22,940 nucleotides of DNA, taken from NCBI GenBank assembly GCA_031547045.1, contig JAVBSN010000023.1, positions 1 through 22,940 of the forward strand, written 5' to 3'. This stretch comes from JAVBSN01 sp031547045. Lineage in GTDB: Bacteria > Bacillota > Clostridia > Lachnospirales > Lachnospiraceae. The notes beneath the pieces are model-generated. The model was not told the origin of the DNA and did not search any database. It saw nothing but the letters and a program-made list of their open reading frames with translations. A program made the translations under genes and the position numbers. Shown piece after piece: positions 6,787 through 13,716 of this stretch (position 1 is its first letter; each line of letters starts with the position of its first letter).

Positions 6787-7968
6787 TTACAACTTTGTTT
6801 TCATAAAATCCTCATATAAAGGTGACATGTCACGAAGTTTTTGAACAATTTCCTTTATAGAGTCTATAACATAATCTAATTCTTCTTTTGTATTTTCTTC
6901 ACCTAATGTAAGTCTAAGTGAACCATGTGCTATCTCATGTGGAAGTCCTATTGCTAGCAATACATGAGATGGATCTAATGAGCCTGATGTACATGCTGAA
7001 CCACTTGAAGCACATATACCTTTCATATCAAGCATTATTAGTAATGATTCTCCTTCAATAAATTGAAAACTTATATTAAGGTTATTAGGTAAACGATTTG
7101 CCATATCACCATTTATTCTTGAATACGGAACTTCACTTAAGATTCTATTTGCTAGATAATTTCTTAGATCTGTTTCCTTACTTGCTCTTTCTCCCATTGT
7201 TGCCATTGCAATCTCTACTGCTTTTGCAAAACCAACAATTCCTGGTACATTTTCTGTACCTGCCCTACGTTTTCGTTCTTGAGCTCCACCATGTACGAAG
7301 CTTCTTAATTTTAATCCTTTTCTTATATATAAAAATCCTATTCCTTTAGGACCATTTAATTTATGGCCACTAGCACTTAACATATCTATTCCAAGTTCAT
7401 CGACATTTATAGGAAGTTGACAATATGCTTGAACCGCATCTGTATGAAGTAAAATATTATGTTCTTTTGCTATTTTACTAATTTCTTTGATTGGTTCAAT
7501 AGTTCCTATTTCATTATTAGCAAACATAACTGATATTAAAATTGTATCTGGTCTTATAGCTGCCTTTAATTCATCTAATCTAACCAAACCATTCTCATCA
7601 ACATTTAGATAAGTTATTTCATATCCTTTGCTTGCTAAATATTCTGCTGAATGGAGTACTGCATGATGCTCTATTTTAGTTGTTATTATATGCTTTCCTT
7701 TATCTGCATAAGCTTCTGCTGTTCCAATCAATGCCCAGTTATCTGCTTCTGTTCCTCCTGCTGTGAAATATATATCTGCTGTATTTGCTCCAAGTGATTT
7801 TGCAATTACTTCTCTAGCTTCTGTTATTACATTTTTATTATCTGCTGCAAAACTATATATACTTGACGGATTACCGAATTTTTCAGTAAAATACGGAAGC
7901 ATTGCATCTACTACTTCTGGTCTTGTCTGTGTTGTTGCTGCATGGTCTAAATATATCACTTTATCCAT
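6787..7968 (-). CDS. iscS: Cysteine desulfurase IscS/NifS
   Basis: PLP enzyme converting cysteine to alanine and an enzyme-bound persulfide, feeding IscU and MnmA in this operon. The 393 residues begin with the class signature VIYLDHAATTQTRPEV; His101 (IEHHAVLH) stacks on the cofactor, Asp177 (LHTDAVQ) contacts it, and Lys203 in SASGHKLNGPKG forms the Schiff base. The active cysteine is Cys326 in SSGSACTSGS within a long flexible loop, which is the group I (IscS/NifS) arrangement. It lies 18 bases after iscR, with a GGAG ribosome binding site. Whether the organism uses it mainly for Fe-S clusters or tRNA thiolation cannot be separated; the context suggests both. Confidence 0.96.
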   Translation of the reverse strand: MDKVIYLDHAATTQTRPEVVDAMLPYFTEKFGNPSSIYSFAADNKNVITEAREVIAKSLGANTADIYFTAGGTEADNWALIGTAEAYADKGKHIITTKIEHHAVLHSAEYLASKGYEITYLNVDENGLVRLDELKAAIRPDTILISVMFANNEIGTIEPIKEISKIAKEHNILLHTDAVQAYCQLPINVDELGIDMLSASGHKLNGPKGIGFLYIRKGLKLRSFVHGGAQERKRRAGTENVPGIVGFAKAVEIAMATMGERASKETDLRNYLANRILSEVPYSRINGDMANRLPNNLNISFQFIEGESLLIMLDMKGICASSGSACTSGSLDPSHVLLAIGLPHEIAHGSLRLTLGEENTKEELDYVIDSIKEIVQKLRDMSPLYEDFMKTKL

Positions 7969-7986
7969 CTTAATCGTCTCCTATCA

Positions 7987-8442
7987 CTATATGTCACACC
8001 CTGTACCCTCAGGGTTACTTTGTCTTACTAGTCTACTATCATTTACTAGCTCTTCTATTGTCATAGAATCAACAGCATCCTGTATACTATCATTAATTCT
8101 TTGCCATACAAATTTTGTTACACAATAACTACTTCCACTACACGAGGATTCTCCTGTTAACTCTGAACAATCTACTGGAACTAATCCACCTTCTAATGCT
8201 CTTAACACATCCCCTACTGATATATCTTTAGCTGGTCTAGCTAACACATAGCCACCTTGTGCTCCTCTAATGCTATTAACTAATCCCGCTTTCTTTAATT
8301 TTGCTATTAATTGTTCTAAATAACTAACGGAAATAGACTGTCGCTCTGATATACTACTAATTGATACAGCTTCATATTCGCTATAATCTGCCAAATCAAT
8401 CATTGCACGCAATCCATATCTTCCTTTAGTAGATAATTTCAT
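7987..8442 (-). CDS. iscR: Rrf2-family Fe-S cluster regulator IscR
   Basis: Winged-helix repressor that senses the cellular Fe-S state through its own [2Fe-2S] cluster. The 151 residues start MKLSTKGRYGLRAMIDLA, the Rrf2 signature, followed by the recognition helix SISVSYLEQLIAKLKKAGLV (37-56) and the wing GAQGGYVLARP. Three cysteines at 92, 101 and 107 stand where IscR ligands its cluster (92, 98, 104 in E. coli; the longer first spacing is seen in Gram-positive members). GAGGTGAG at 8446-8453 precedes the ATG. It is the first gene of the iscRSU-mnmA-HAD operon and has a palindrome of IscR type directly at its transcription start, so autoregulation is likely. CymR, a related Rrf2 protein, lacks these cysteines. 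Confidence 0.93.
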   Translation of the reverse strand: MKLSTKGRYGLRAMIDLADYSEYEAVSISSISERQSISVSYLEQLIAKLKKAGLVNSIRGAQGGYVLARPAKDISVGDVLRALEGGLVPVDCSELTGESSCSGSSYCVTKFVWQRINDSIQDAVDSMTIEELVNDSRLVRQSNPEGTGCDI

Positions 8443-8453
8443 ATGCTCACCTC

Positions 8454-8478
8454 AAATCCCACTAAATTACTCGGATAT
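8454..8478 (-). promoter_or_regulatory. IscR-like operator overlapping the isc transcription start
   Basis: A 25-base imperfect palindrome with outer arms ATATCCGAGT and AGTGGGATTT around an AT centre (9 of 12 positions symmetric). It resembles the Rrf2/IscR boxes of Clostridia as I recall them (CCGACTAA-TTAGTCGG type). It lies from about +1 onward, between the -10 and the ribosome binding site, where binding would block transcription. Confidence 0.65.
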
Positions 8479-8484
8479 ATAAGC

Positions 8485-8513
8485 ATAGTATCACTGCCCC
8501 TATCATTTGTCAA
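8485..8513 (-). promoter_or_regulatory. Promoter of the isc operon
   Basis: On the minus strand TTGACA (8508-8513), 17 bases, then TACTAT (8485-8490), about 40 bases before the iscR start codon. Confidence 0.8.
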
Positions 8514-8516
8514 TAC

Positions 8517-8569
8517 AATAAAATAGGAATATTATTTATAGATATATTTTCCTATAATATAATATTCCT
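8517..8569 (-). terminator. Terminator of the small gene upstream of the isc operon
   Basis: AGGAATATTAT (8559-8569 on the minus strand) pairs with its perfect 11-bp complement at 8525-8535; an inner TATAG/CTATA pair extends the stem, and an ATTTTATT tail follows. It separates the 86-codon gene from the isc promoter. Confidence 0.65.
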
Positions 8570-8586
8570 TGGTATTATTCTTGTGA

Positions 8587-8847
8587 TTACTTCCATTTCT
8601 TTGCTTTATGCTCCTCATTAAGCCATATTGCTATATTATCTAAACCTTCTTCTGATAATTCAAATTCTCTATTTACTTTTAATTCATCATCAGTAGTTTC
8701 ATAGTTATAAGGTTCTGGAAATATAGTTGCCAATAAATGTTCATCGTCTTGTTTAACAACTCTATATCTCATTCCCTTATAACTTCCTGTCATTACACCT
8801 TTTGATTTATAAAATCTTGTTGAATATAAAACACTTCTATCTATCAT
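8587..8847 (-). CDS. Small conserved protein of unknown function
   Basis: An 86-residue soluble protein beginning MIDRSVLYSTRFYKSKGVMT, with a central strand-rich part (GMRYRVVKQDDEHLLATIFPEPYNYETT) and a C-terminal helix DELKVNREFELSEEGLDNIAIWLNEEHKAKKWK. I recognise the pattern 'PxPYNxxTTxxExK...FxxSxEGxxxxxxWLNE' from short Lachnospiraceae proteins with no known role. An in-frame GTG nine bases earlier lies inside the AGAGGTG ribosome binding site, so the ATG at 8847 is the better start. It is single-gene, ends in its own terminator, and its upstream region is shared with a divergent flippase gene over only 51 bases that include a palindrome. No membrane segment, signal peptide or catalytic motif is seen. 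Confidence 0.75.
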   Translation of the reverse strand: MIDRSVLYSTRFYKSKGVMTGSYKGMRYRVVKQDDEHLLATIFPEPYNYETTDDELKVNREFELSEEGLDNIAIWLNEEHKAKKWK

Positions 8848-8872
8848 ATTTAACACCTCTTTTTAATATATT

Positions 8873-8888
8873 GTAATGATAGCATTAC
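8873..8888. promoter_or_regulatory. Palindrome in the divergent promoter region
   Basis: GTAATG (8873-8878), four bases, CATTAC (8883-8888): a perfect 6-bp inverted repeat within the 51 bases separating the small protein gene and the flippase gene, directly before the TGGAG ribosome binding site of the latter. Could be an operator serving both genes; chance is not excluded in AT-rich DNA. Confidence 0.35.
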
Positions 8889-8898
8889 TGGAGCCACT

Positions 8899-10428
8899 AT
8901 GTCTACTAATAAAAACTCTATAATAAAAGGCACAATTACACTTACTGTTGCAGGTATAATTACACGAATAATCGGCTTCTATAATCGAATCTTCCTATCT
9001 AATCTAATTGGAGCTAGAGAATTAGGTATATATCAACTTATATTTCCTATATATATGGTTGCTTTTAGTTTTTGTTGTCAAGGTATCTCACTATCCTTGA
9101 CTAAATTAGTTTCTGAATATGTTAGTAGAAATAATATGCCACTTGCCAAACGGTTACTCAAAATAGGTATGTTTATTTCTATTAGTCTTGGTATATTAGC
9201 CTCTTTTGTAATTCATCATTACTCTAGTTACTTTGCAAATACAGTTTTAAGAAGCGATGAATGTACTCGTTGTCTTGAAATACTTTCATACGGCATACCA
9301 TTTATAAGTATTAAGGGCTGTATAAATGGCTACTTTCTTGGTTTGAAAAAATCAGGTGTAAATGCTGGTTCACAGTTAATAGAACAAGTTGCTCGTGTAG
9401 GTGGAATATATATAATATATTTATTTATAAGATCCTTTATGGTTATTGATGCCTCTATTGCCGTTTGGGGAATTGTTATAGGTGAAGCTGTTTCCACCAT
9501 ATATACTATTATTGCTTATTCTATTAGTAACCATAAAGAAAAGAAAAACCGTACTAATTATAAAAGTCCTTCTAATAATTCTAGCTATGGTTTTACAACT
9601 AAATTACTACTTAAGGACAGTATACCCCTTACTACTAATAGACTTTCATTAACAGTACTTCAAAGTCTAGAATCTGTATTAATACCAAGTATGCTTATGC
9701 TCTATTATAACAATAATGATTTATCACTTGAATTATATGGAACATTAACAGGTATAGCTCTACCATTTATAATGTTTCCTTCAACAATCACTAACTCTTT
9801 ATCAACTATGCTATTACCTGCAATATCTAGTGCAAATGCAACTACTGACGATAATTCAATTAAGAAAATCACTGAGAGAAGTATGCATTTTTGCCTTCTT
9901 ATAGGTATATTAAGCACTGGCATATTCTTAGTATTTGGTAAAGATTTAGGTACTATTATATTTGCAAATGAAACCTCTGGTGAACTTTTATTTTCTATGG
10001 CACTACTATGCCCATTTATATATTTAGCAACAACTATTTCTAGTATTCTAAATGGTCTTGGAAAAACCACAATGAATCTTATATATTTTATATTATCAAT
10101 TGCTATACGAATTGCCTTTATACTATTTGTAATACCTAAAGTAGGAATTAAGGGTTATATGTGGGGACTATTAGTAAGTTATCTATTTTTAACTTTACTA
10201 GTTTTTATATCAATTATGAAAAACACTCATGTTTCATTCAATCCAATAAAAAGCTTGATAATGCCAAGCGCAATCGCTGCAATATCAAGCTTCATAACTT
10301 ATTATTTTTATTCAATACTATGTGAATGTACTAACGTATCTCATTTCATATTACTAGGAATATTACTATGTATAAATTGTATAATATACCTGGCATCATT
10401 AGCTGGATTAAAGTTGGTGTATTTATAA
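8899..10428 (+). CDS. SpoVB-like polysaccharide/lipid flippase (MOP superfamily)
   Basis: A 509-residue integral membrane protein with about 12-14 hydrophobic segments from residue 10 to the C-terminus. The start NSIIKGTITLTVAGIITRII followed by GFYNRIFLSNLIGARELGIYQLIFPIYMVAFSF has the 'KG..LT.AG...R..G..YR..L..LIG..G.G.YQL..P.Y' signature of SpoVB/MurJ-like exporters, and the 140-175 stretch GYFLGLKKSGVNAGSQLIEQVARV also fits. These proteins flip undecaprenyl-linked sugars or peptidoglycan precursors; the spore-cortex role of SpoVB itself cannot be assumed, since Clostridia carry several paralogues. TGGAG at 8889-8893 precedes the ATG. Standing alone and divergent from a small unknown gene, its substrate cannot be deduced from context. 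Confidence 0.87.
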   Translation: MSTNKNSIIKGTITLTVAGIITRIIGFYNRIFLSNLIGARELGIYQLIFPIYMVAFSFCCQGISLSLTKLVSEYVSRNNMPLAKRLLKIGMFISISLGILASFVIHHYSSYFANTVLRSDECTRCLEILSYGIPFISIKGCINGYFLGLKKSGVNAGSQLIEQVARVGGIYIIYLFIRSFMVIDASIAVWGIVIGEAVSTIYTIIAYSISNHKEKKNRTNYKSPSNNSSYGFTTKLLLKDSIPLTTNRLSLTVLQSLESVLIPSMLMLYYNNNDLSLELYGTLTGIALPFIMFPSTITNSLSTMLLPAISSANATTDDNSIKKITERSMHFCLLIGILSTGIFLVFGKDLGTIIFANETSGELLFSMALLCPFIYLATTISSILNGLGKTTMNLIYFILSIAIRIAFILFVIPKVGIKGYMWGLLVSYLFLTLLVFISIMKNTHVSFNPIKSLIMPSAIAAISSFITYYFYSILCECTNVSHFILLGILLCINCIIYLASLAGLKLVYL

Positions 10429-10433
10429 GGTAT

Positions 10434-10478
10434 TACCTAGATACTAGATTCGAAAAGACCTCATTAATTATCTAGGTA
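10434..10478. terminator. Hairpin between convergent flippase and degV genes
   Basis: TACCTAGATA (10434-10443) pairs perfectly with TATCTAGGTA (10469-10478) around a 25-base loop. An alternative pairing, TCGAAAAG (10450-10457) with CTTTTCGA (10489-10496), reaches into the degV stop region. No good T-run follows in either direction, so termination would be weak. Confidence 0.5.
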
Positions 10479-10485
10479 TGCATTA

Positions 10486-11334
10486 TCACTTTTCGATAAA
10501 TAATACTCCTAGTGTTCCATATCCACAGTGACTAGAGATTACTCCACCAGCTCTTGTAATATGTATTTCATTAAAGTAATTTAAATCATTTAAATAATCA
10601 TACACCCAGTTAATTGCTTCTTCATCACAACCTGAATGAGTTATAAATACTCTAGATGGATCTGCATTTAAAATATTATCACGTAAATCACTTGCATATT
10701 TTTCAATTACTTTATTTTGTTTACCTCTATATTTTGTTGCTGCAAACATTTTTCCATTTTCAACAACTATCTTAGGTTTTAATTTAAGAGCGTTTCCAAA
10801 TAATGCTGCTGTGGAACTACATCTTCCACCTCTATGTAAATAAGTAAGTGTATCTACAACAAAACTTGCATTAACCTTAGTTTGAAGTTTTAATATATTA
10901 CTCACTATTTCTGCTGAAAATAAACCTTGTTCTACCATTTCACATGCCTTAATAATCTGCAATCCTATTCCTGTTGATAAATTTTTAGAATCTATAACAT
11001 ATACCTTATCTTCCGCATCTAATTCTGTAGCAGCAAGTCTTATAACATTTGCTGTTGTAGACATATCTTCAGATATTGTAAATACTATAACTTCATCACC
11101 ATTATTTACATATGGCTTTAAAACTTCAATTGCATATTCGATAGTTGGTGATGCTGTTTTAGGCGTCTCATTATTATCATCAGACCACTTGTATATTTCA
11201 TCTGGTGTAATTTCTACAGAATCTAAATAACCTGTATCTCCTAAATTAATTGTAAGTGGTATTATACCTATATTATATTTCTCAATTAATTCTGGACCTA
11301 AATCACTAGTACTATCTGATATAATTTTAATCAT
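10486..11334 (-). CDS. degV: DegV-family fatty-acid-binding protein
   Basis: DegV/FakB proteins bind one fatty acid and present it to the kinase FakA for phosphorylation, feeding exogenous fatty acids into phospholipids. The 282 residues have the family landmarks: SDSTSDLG at 7-14, the ligand-head loop with TASPT (61-65; often TSQP), VIDSKNLSTGIGLQI (113-127), LHRGGRCSSTAALFG (165-179) and a C-terminal SSHCGYGTLGVLFIEK. The size is normal. AAGGAGTAG precedes the ATG and its own promoter lies about 40 bases upstream. No fakA homologue is in the window, which is common because Clostridia carry several scattered degV paralogues. Which lipid it binds is not determinable. Confidence 0.92.
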   Translation of the reverse strand: MIKIISDSTSDLGPELIEKYNIGIIPLTINLGDTGYLDSVEITPDEIYKWSDDNNETPKTASPTIEYAIEVLKPYVNNGDEVIVFTISEDMSTTANVIRLAATELDAEDKVYVIDSKNLSTGIGLQIIKACEMVEQGLFSAEIVSNILKLQTKVNASFVVDTLTYLHRGGRCSSTAALFGNALKLKPKIVVENGKMFAATKYRGKQNKVIEKYASDLRDNILNADPSRVFITHSGCDEEAINWVYDYLNDLNYFNEIHITRAGGVISSHCGYGTLGVLFIEK

Positions 11335-11371
11335 TTTTACTACTCCTTACCTCAAATTTTATCATTGTATA

Positions 11372-11399
11372 ATTATACTCTCATTTTTGATAATTTCAA
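11372..11399 (-). promoter_or_regulatory. Promoter of degV
   Basis: On the minus strand TTGAAA (11394-11399), 16 bases, TATAAT (11372-11377). The -10 lies inside the palindrome GTATAATTATAC. Confidence 0.65.
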
Positions 11400-11415
11400 C
11401 CCATATAATTTATTA

Positions 11416-11847
11416 CTACTTAGCAAATAAAATACTATAAAATGCTATTATGTATAGAAATATACATAATAAACTAAATAGTACACCACCTATATCTAAC
11501 CGTACTAGCTCAAATCGTTTTCTACAATATTTATTTTCCCTTACTTTAATTAAACATCTCTTGCCTATATAATCTCCATAACACCATCTCAATATTATAG
11601 TTTTCTTACTCTCAACATCCTCAAAGGTTGCATAGTATAATCTTAATCGCTTTATATAAAATCTAGTAGTCGCTCCTCTAAACCATTTAATCCTACTTTT
11701 ATAAAGTTTAATAATTTTATATTCTCTAATTTCTTCGCTTTTTGTATTTATAGCTATATACTCATCAAATATATAAAAAACTAATTCACACGTAAGAACT
11801 GCTATTACAAGAACTATTAATACTATCGTACTTATTGTCTGCAACAT
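11416..11847 (-). CDS. Small two-segment membrane protein, unknown function
   Basis: A 143-residue protein not recognised as any family. A hydrophobic segment at about residues 5-27 and another at about 118-141 enclose a basic, strand-rich central part (residues 30-115) with many Arg, Lys and Tyr, such as KWFRGATTRFYIKRLRLYYATFEDVESKKTIILRW, which suggests a cytoplasmic beta domain between two membrane helices. The ATG is supported by AAAGGTAGGT just upstream. It follows nothing on its strand and precedes degV by about 80 bases with degV having its own promoter, so it is probably single. It resembles in layout, not clearly in sequence, the unknown membrane protein at 12730-13329. No function proposed. 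Confidence 0.65.
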   Translation of the reverse strand: MLQTISTIVLIVLVIAVLTCELVFYIFDEYIAINTKSEEIREYKIIKLYKSRIKWFRGATTRFYIKRLRLYYATFEDVESKKTIILRWCYGDYIGKRCLIKVRENKYCRKRFELVRLDIGGVLFSLLCIFLYIIAFYSILFAK

Positions 11848-11960
11848 ATGTACCTACCTTTCAAAGATTTTATTAACACTCCTTAATATAATACTATATC
11901 TCATATGTATGGGTTGCACATTAAAATACACTCTCTGTAATATTATATACTAATTATTAA

Positions 11961-11989
11961 TTGACATAGCATTTAAAAAAAGCTATACT
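11961..11989 (+). promoter_or_regulatory. Promoter of the flavin reductase-rubredoxin gene
   Basis: TTGACA (11961-11966), 17 bases, TATACT (11984-11989), about 40 bases before the start codon. A near palindrome TACTGATATTAGTA (11986-11999; 12 of 14 positions symmetric) overlaps the -10 and the likely start point and could be an operator. Confidence 0.75.
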
Positions 11990-12028
11990 GATATTAGTAA
12001 TTATTATTGTTTCAGAAAGGAGCATTTT

Positions 12029-12655
12029 ATGGATAAGACAGCATTTTACAAACTAAGCTATGGCTTATATGTAATAACAAGTAGTAATGGAACTATTAAC
12101 GGAGGGCTTATTGCTAATACACTTAATCAAGTAACTTCTTCTCCTGCTAGAATGTCAATCACTCTTAATAAGGATAACTTTACAACTGGACTTATTATGG
12201 AATCAAAGAGTTTTTGTGCCACTGTATTAACTGAGGATGTTGATATGAATTTAATTGCTACTTTCGGGTTTCAAAGTAGTAAAGATAATAATAAATTTGC
12301 TAACTTCAACACTGATATTGATAATAACGGTGTTACATATGTAAAAGATTTTGCCGCTGCAAGATTTAGTTGTAAAGTATTTGATTATGTAGATATAGGA
12401 ACTCACATTACTTTCTTTGGTGATGTTGTTGAAGCAGAAGTAATTGAGGATAAACCTGTTATAACTTATGCTTATTATCAACAAGTCAAGAACGGAACTA
12501 CTCCTAAAGCTGCTCCTTCTTATCAAGAAAAAGAAGAACCTAAAAAAGGTTATCGCTGTACTGTTTGTGGCTATGTATACGAAGGTGATCCACTACCAGA
12601 AGATTTTATATGTCCTGTTTGCAAACAAGGTGCAGATAAATTTGTACCACTATAG
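12029..12655 (+). CDS. hrb: Flavin reductase-rubredoxin fusion (high-molecular-weight rubredoxin type)
   Basis: A 208-residue electron carrier combining an N-terminal FMN-binding flavin reductase-like domain (residues 1-150, with GGLIANTLNQVTSSPARMSITLNK near the start), a Pro/Glu/Lys linker (155-172) and a C-terminal rubredoxin domain whose iron ligands are Cys177, Cys180, Cys195 and Cys198. In Moorella thermoacetica a protein of this design, Hrb, passes electrons from NADH to a flavodiiron protein that removes O2 or NO; a similar protective role is inferred. Only 14 residues separate the two CxxC pairs, so this is the compact rubredoxin of rubrerythrins rather than the longer classical form. 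AAAGGAG precedes the ATG; the gene has its own promoter and terminator, and no flavodiiron gene is nearby. Confidence 0.88.
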   Translation: MDKTAFYKLSYGLYVITSSNGTINGGLIANTLNQVTSSPARMSITLNKDNFTTGLIMESKSFCATVLTEDVDMNLIATFGFQSSKDNNKFANFNTDIDNNGVTYVKDFAAARFSCKVFDYVDIGTHITFFGDVVEAEVIEDKPVITYAYYQQVKNGTTPKAAPSYQEKEEPKKGYRCTVCGYVYEGDPLPEDFICPVCKQGADKFVPL

Positions 12656-12658
12656 ATA

Positions 12659-12697
12659 AAAAAATCTCCATTCCTATATTGGGAATGGAGATTTTTT
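12659..12697 (+). terminator. Strong rho-independent terminator after hrb
   Basis: A 16-bp perfect stem, AAAAAATCTCCATTCC (12659-12674) with its complement (12682-12697), a 7-base loop and a T-run. Symmetric A/T ends allow it to serve the convergent minus-strand gene too. Confidence 0.9.
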
Positions 12698-12729
12698 AGT
12701 TTACCTATGTAATCACCATATATATATAT

Positions 12730-13329
12730 CTATATTCCAATTTTAATTTTTAATAGCATTACAATACTTATTATAATAAAAACAAACATAAAGAATATAA
12801 TCACAAATATAGTATCTTGTTTATTTCGATTACTACTTATATATTCTTTAACCAATACTATATATTCATCATAATTATTTCTATTAACTAAAACATATAT
12901 TGGCTCTTTTTCATTTATAGGATTATCCCAAAATCCCCTTGGCCCCATAGATATTGATTCTTTCTTCTTAAATAAATATATTCTACTATTTTTTTCATCA
13001 AAATAACTTGATTCAATATATGCATATCCTCCACTACGACCTCGTCTATACCACGAAGTATTAATATTAACTTTGGTTTCTAATATTTCTAAATTTTCTA
13101 GAACCCTATTGCACATCTTTAATTTTTTTAATAATTTAACTAATGGAATTACTAATATCATTAGTTCTATTGCACATATAACAATTATAATCTCTTTTTG
13201 TTGTAATTCAGGTATTAAAAAAATATATAAAATACTCATAATAATCAATAATATATATATGCTTATATATAAAGTTTCTGAAAATCTGATTGCATATTGA
13301 TATGCTTTTTTTATTTCAATTGTATCCAT
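12730..13329 (-). CDS. Membrane protein of unknown function
   Basis: A 199-residue protein not recognised. Hydrophobic segments lie at about residues 18-38 and 45-68 (a hairpin) and at 173-196, with a soluble middle part (70-165) containing NTSWYRRGRSGGYAYIESSYFDEKNSRIYLFKKK and NEKEPIYVLVNRNNYDEYIVLV, rich in Tyr, Arg and Asn and probably strand-forming. GGAGG is placed eight bases before the ATG. The overall layout, membrane helices around a cytoplasmic beta domain, vaguely recalls DUF3592-like proteins and the smaller protein at 11416-11847; the two flank the hrb gene, but sequence relation is not evident. No function proposed. Confidence 0.65.
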   Translation of the reverse strand: MDTIEIKKAYQYAIRFSETLYISIYILLIIMSILYIFLIPELQQKEIIIVICAIELMILVIPLVKLLKKLKMCNRVLENLEILETKVNINTSWYRRGRSGGYAYIESSYFDEKNSRIYLFKKKESISMGPRGFWDNPINEKEPIYVLVNRNNYDEYIVLVKEYISSNRNKQDTIFVIIFFMFVFIIISIVMLLKIKIGI

Positions 13330-13716
13330 AATTCATCCTCCGTTATTTATAACACATTAACTACTTTAGTTTGTTTATAGATACCCTACTTTGTAATAAT
13401 TCAGGTGTTGTAAATAATTTCCCGTTAACAATAAACATCAAGATCATATACTTACAAATAATTTTAAATATATTTTAACATTTTTTAGTAGTAATTTTTA
13501 ACTGTCATTTTAACCATATCTTTTTGTATAATATCACTATTATATGTTATTACACCATATTAATTATGAATATGAACTCAACATTCCAATAAAATAGGCT
13601 TATGCTAACTTGCACAGACTTTCCAATGCATTTATGCACATAAAAAACGAATCTAGATTATATTCTAGATCCGCCTTGTACACATTATTATTAAATTTTT
13701 TATTAATATTTCTTCC
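13330..13716. other. Intergenic stretch between metAA and the unknown membrane protein gene
   Basis: AT-rich DNA of 387 bases. It holds the metAA terminator near its right end and presumably the promoter of the membrane protein gene near its left end, although no convincing -35/-10 pair was found there. Only very short ORFs without ribosome binding sites occur. No repeat, RNA gene or mobile element end was recognised. Confidence 0.4.
13642..13673 (-). terminator. Rho-independent terminator of metAA
   Basis: On the minus strand CGGATCTAGA, six bases, TCTAGATTCG (arms 13664-13673 and 13648-13657; nine Watson-Crick pairs and one G-U) followed by six T (13642-13647), 44 bases after the metAA stop. 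Confidence 0.85.

Noticed and set aside
7098..8128. Plus-strand ORFs opposite iscS and iscR
   Set aside because: They are antisense frames of strongly conserved genes, with hydrophobic low-complexity translations and no ribosome binding sites.
9705..10070. Minus-strand ORF of 121 codons within the flippase gene
   Set aside because: Antisense of membrane-segment codons, no start signals, no recognisable domain.
12251..12659. ORFs on both strands overlapping the hrb gene
   Set aside because: Out-of-frame readings of a well-supported flavin reductase-rubredoxin gene.
13500..13640. Plus-strand TGTATAAT near 13526 as a promoter for a small gene or RNA
   Set aside because: There is no acceptable -35 at proper spacing and no ORF with a ribosome binding site or stable structure downstream.
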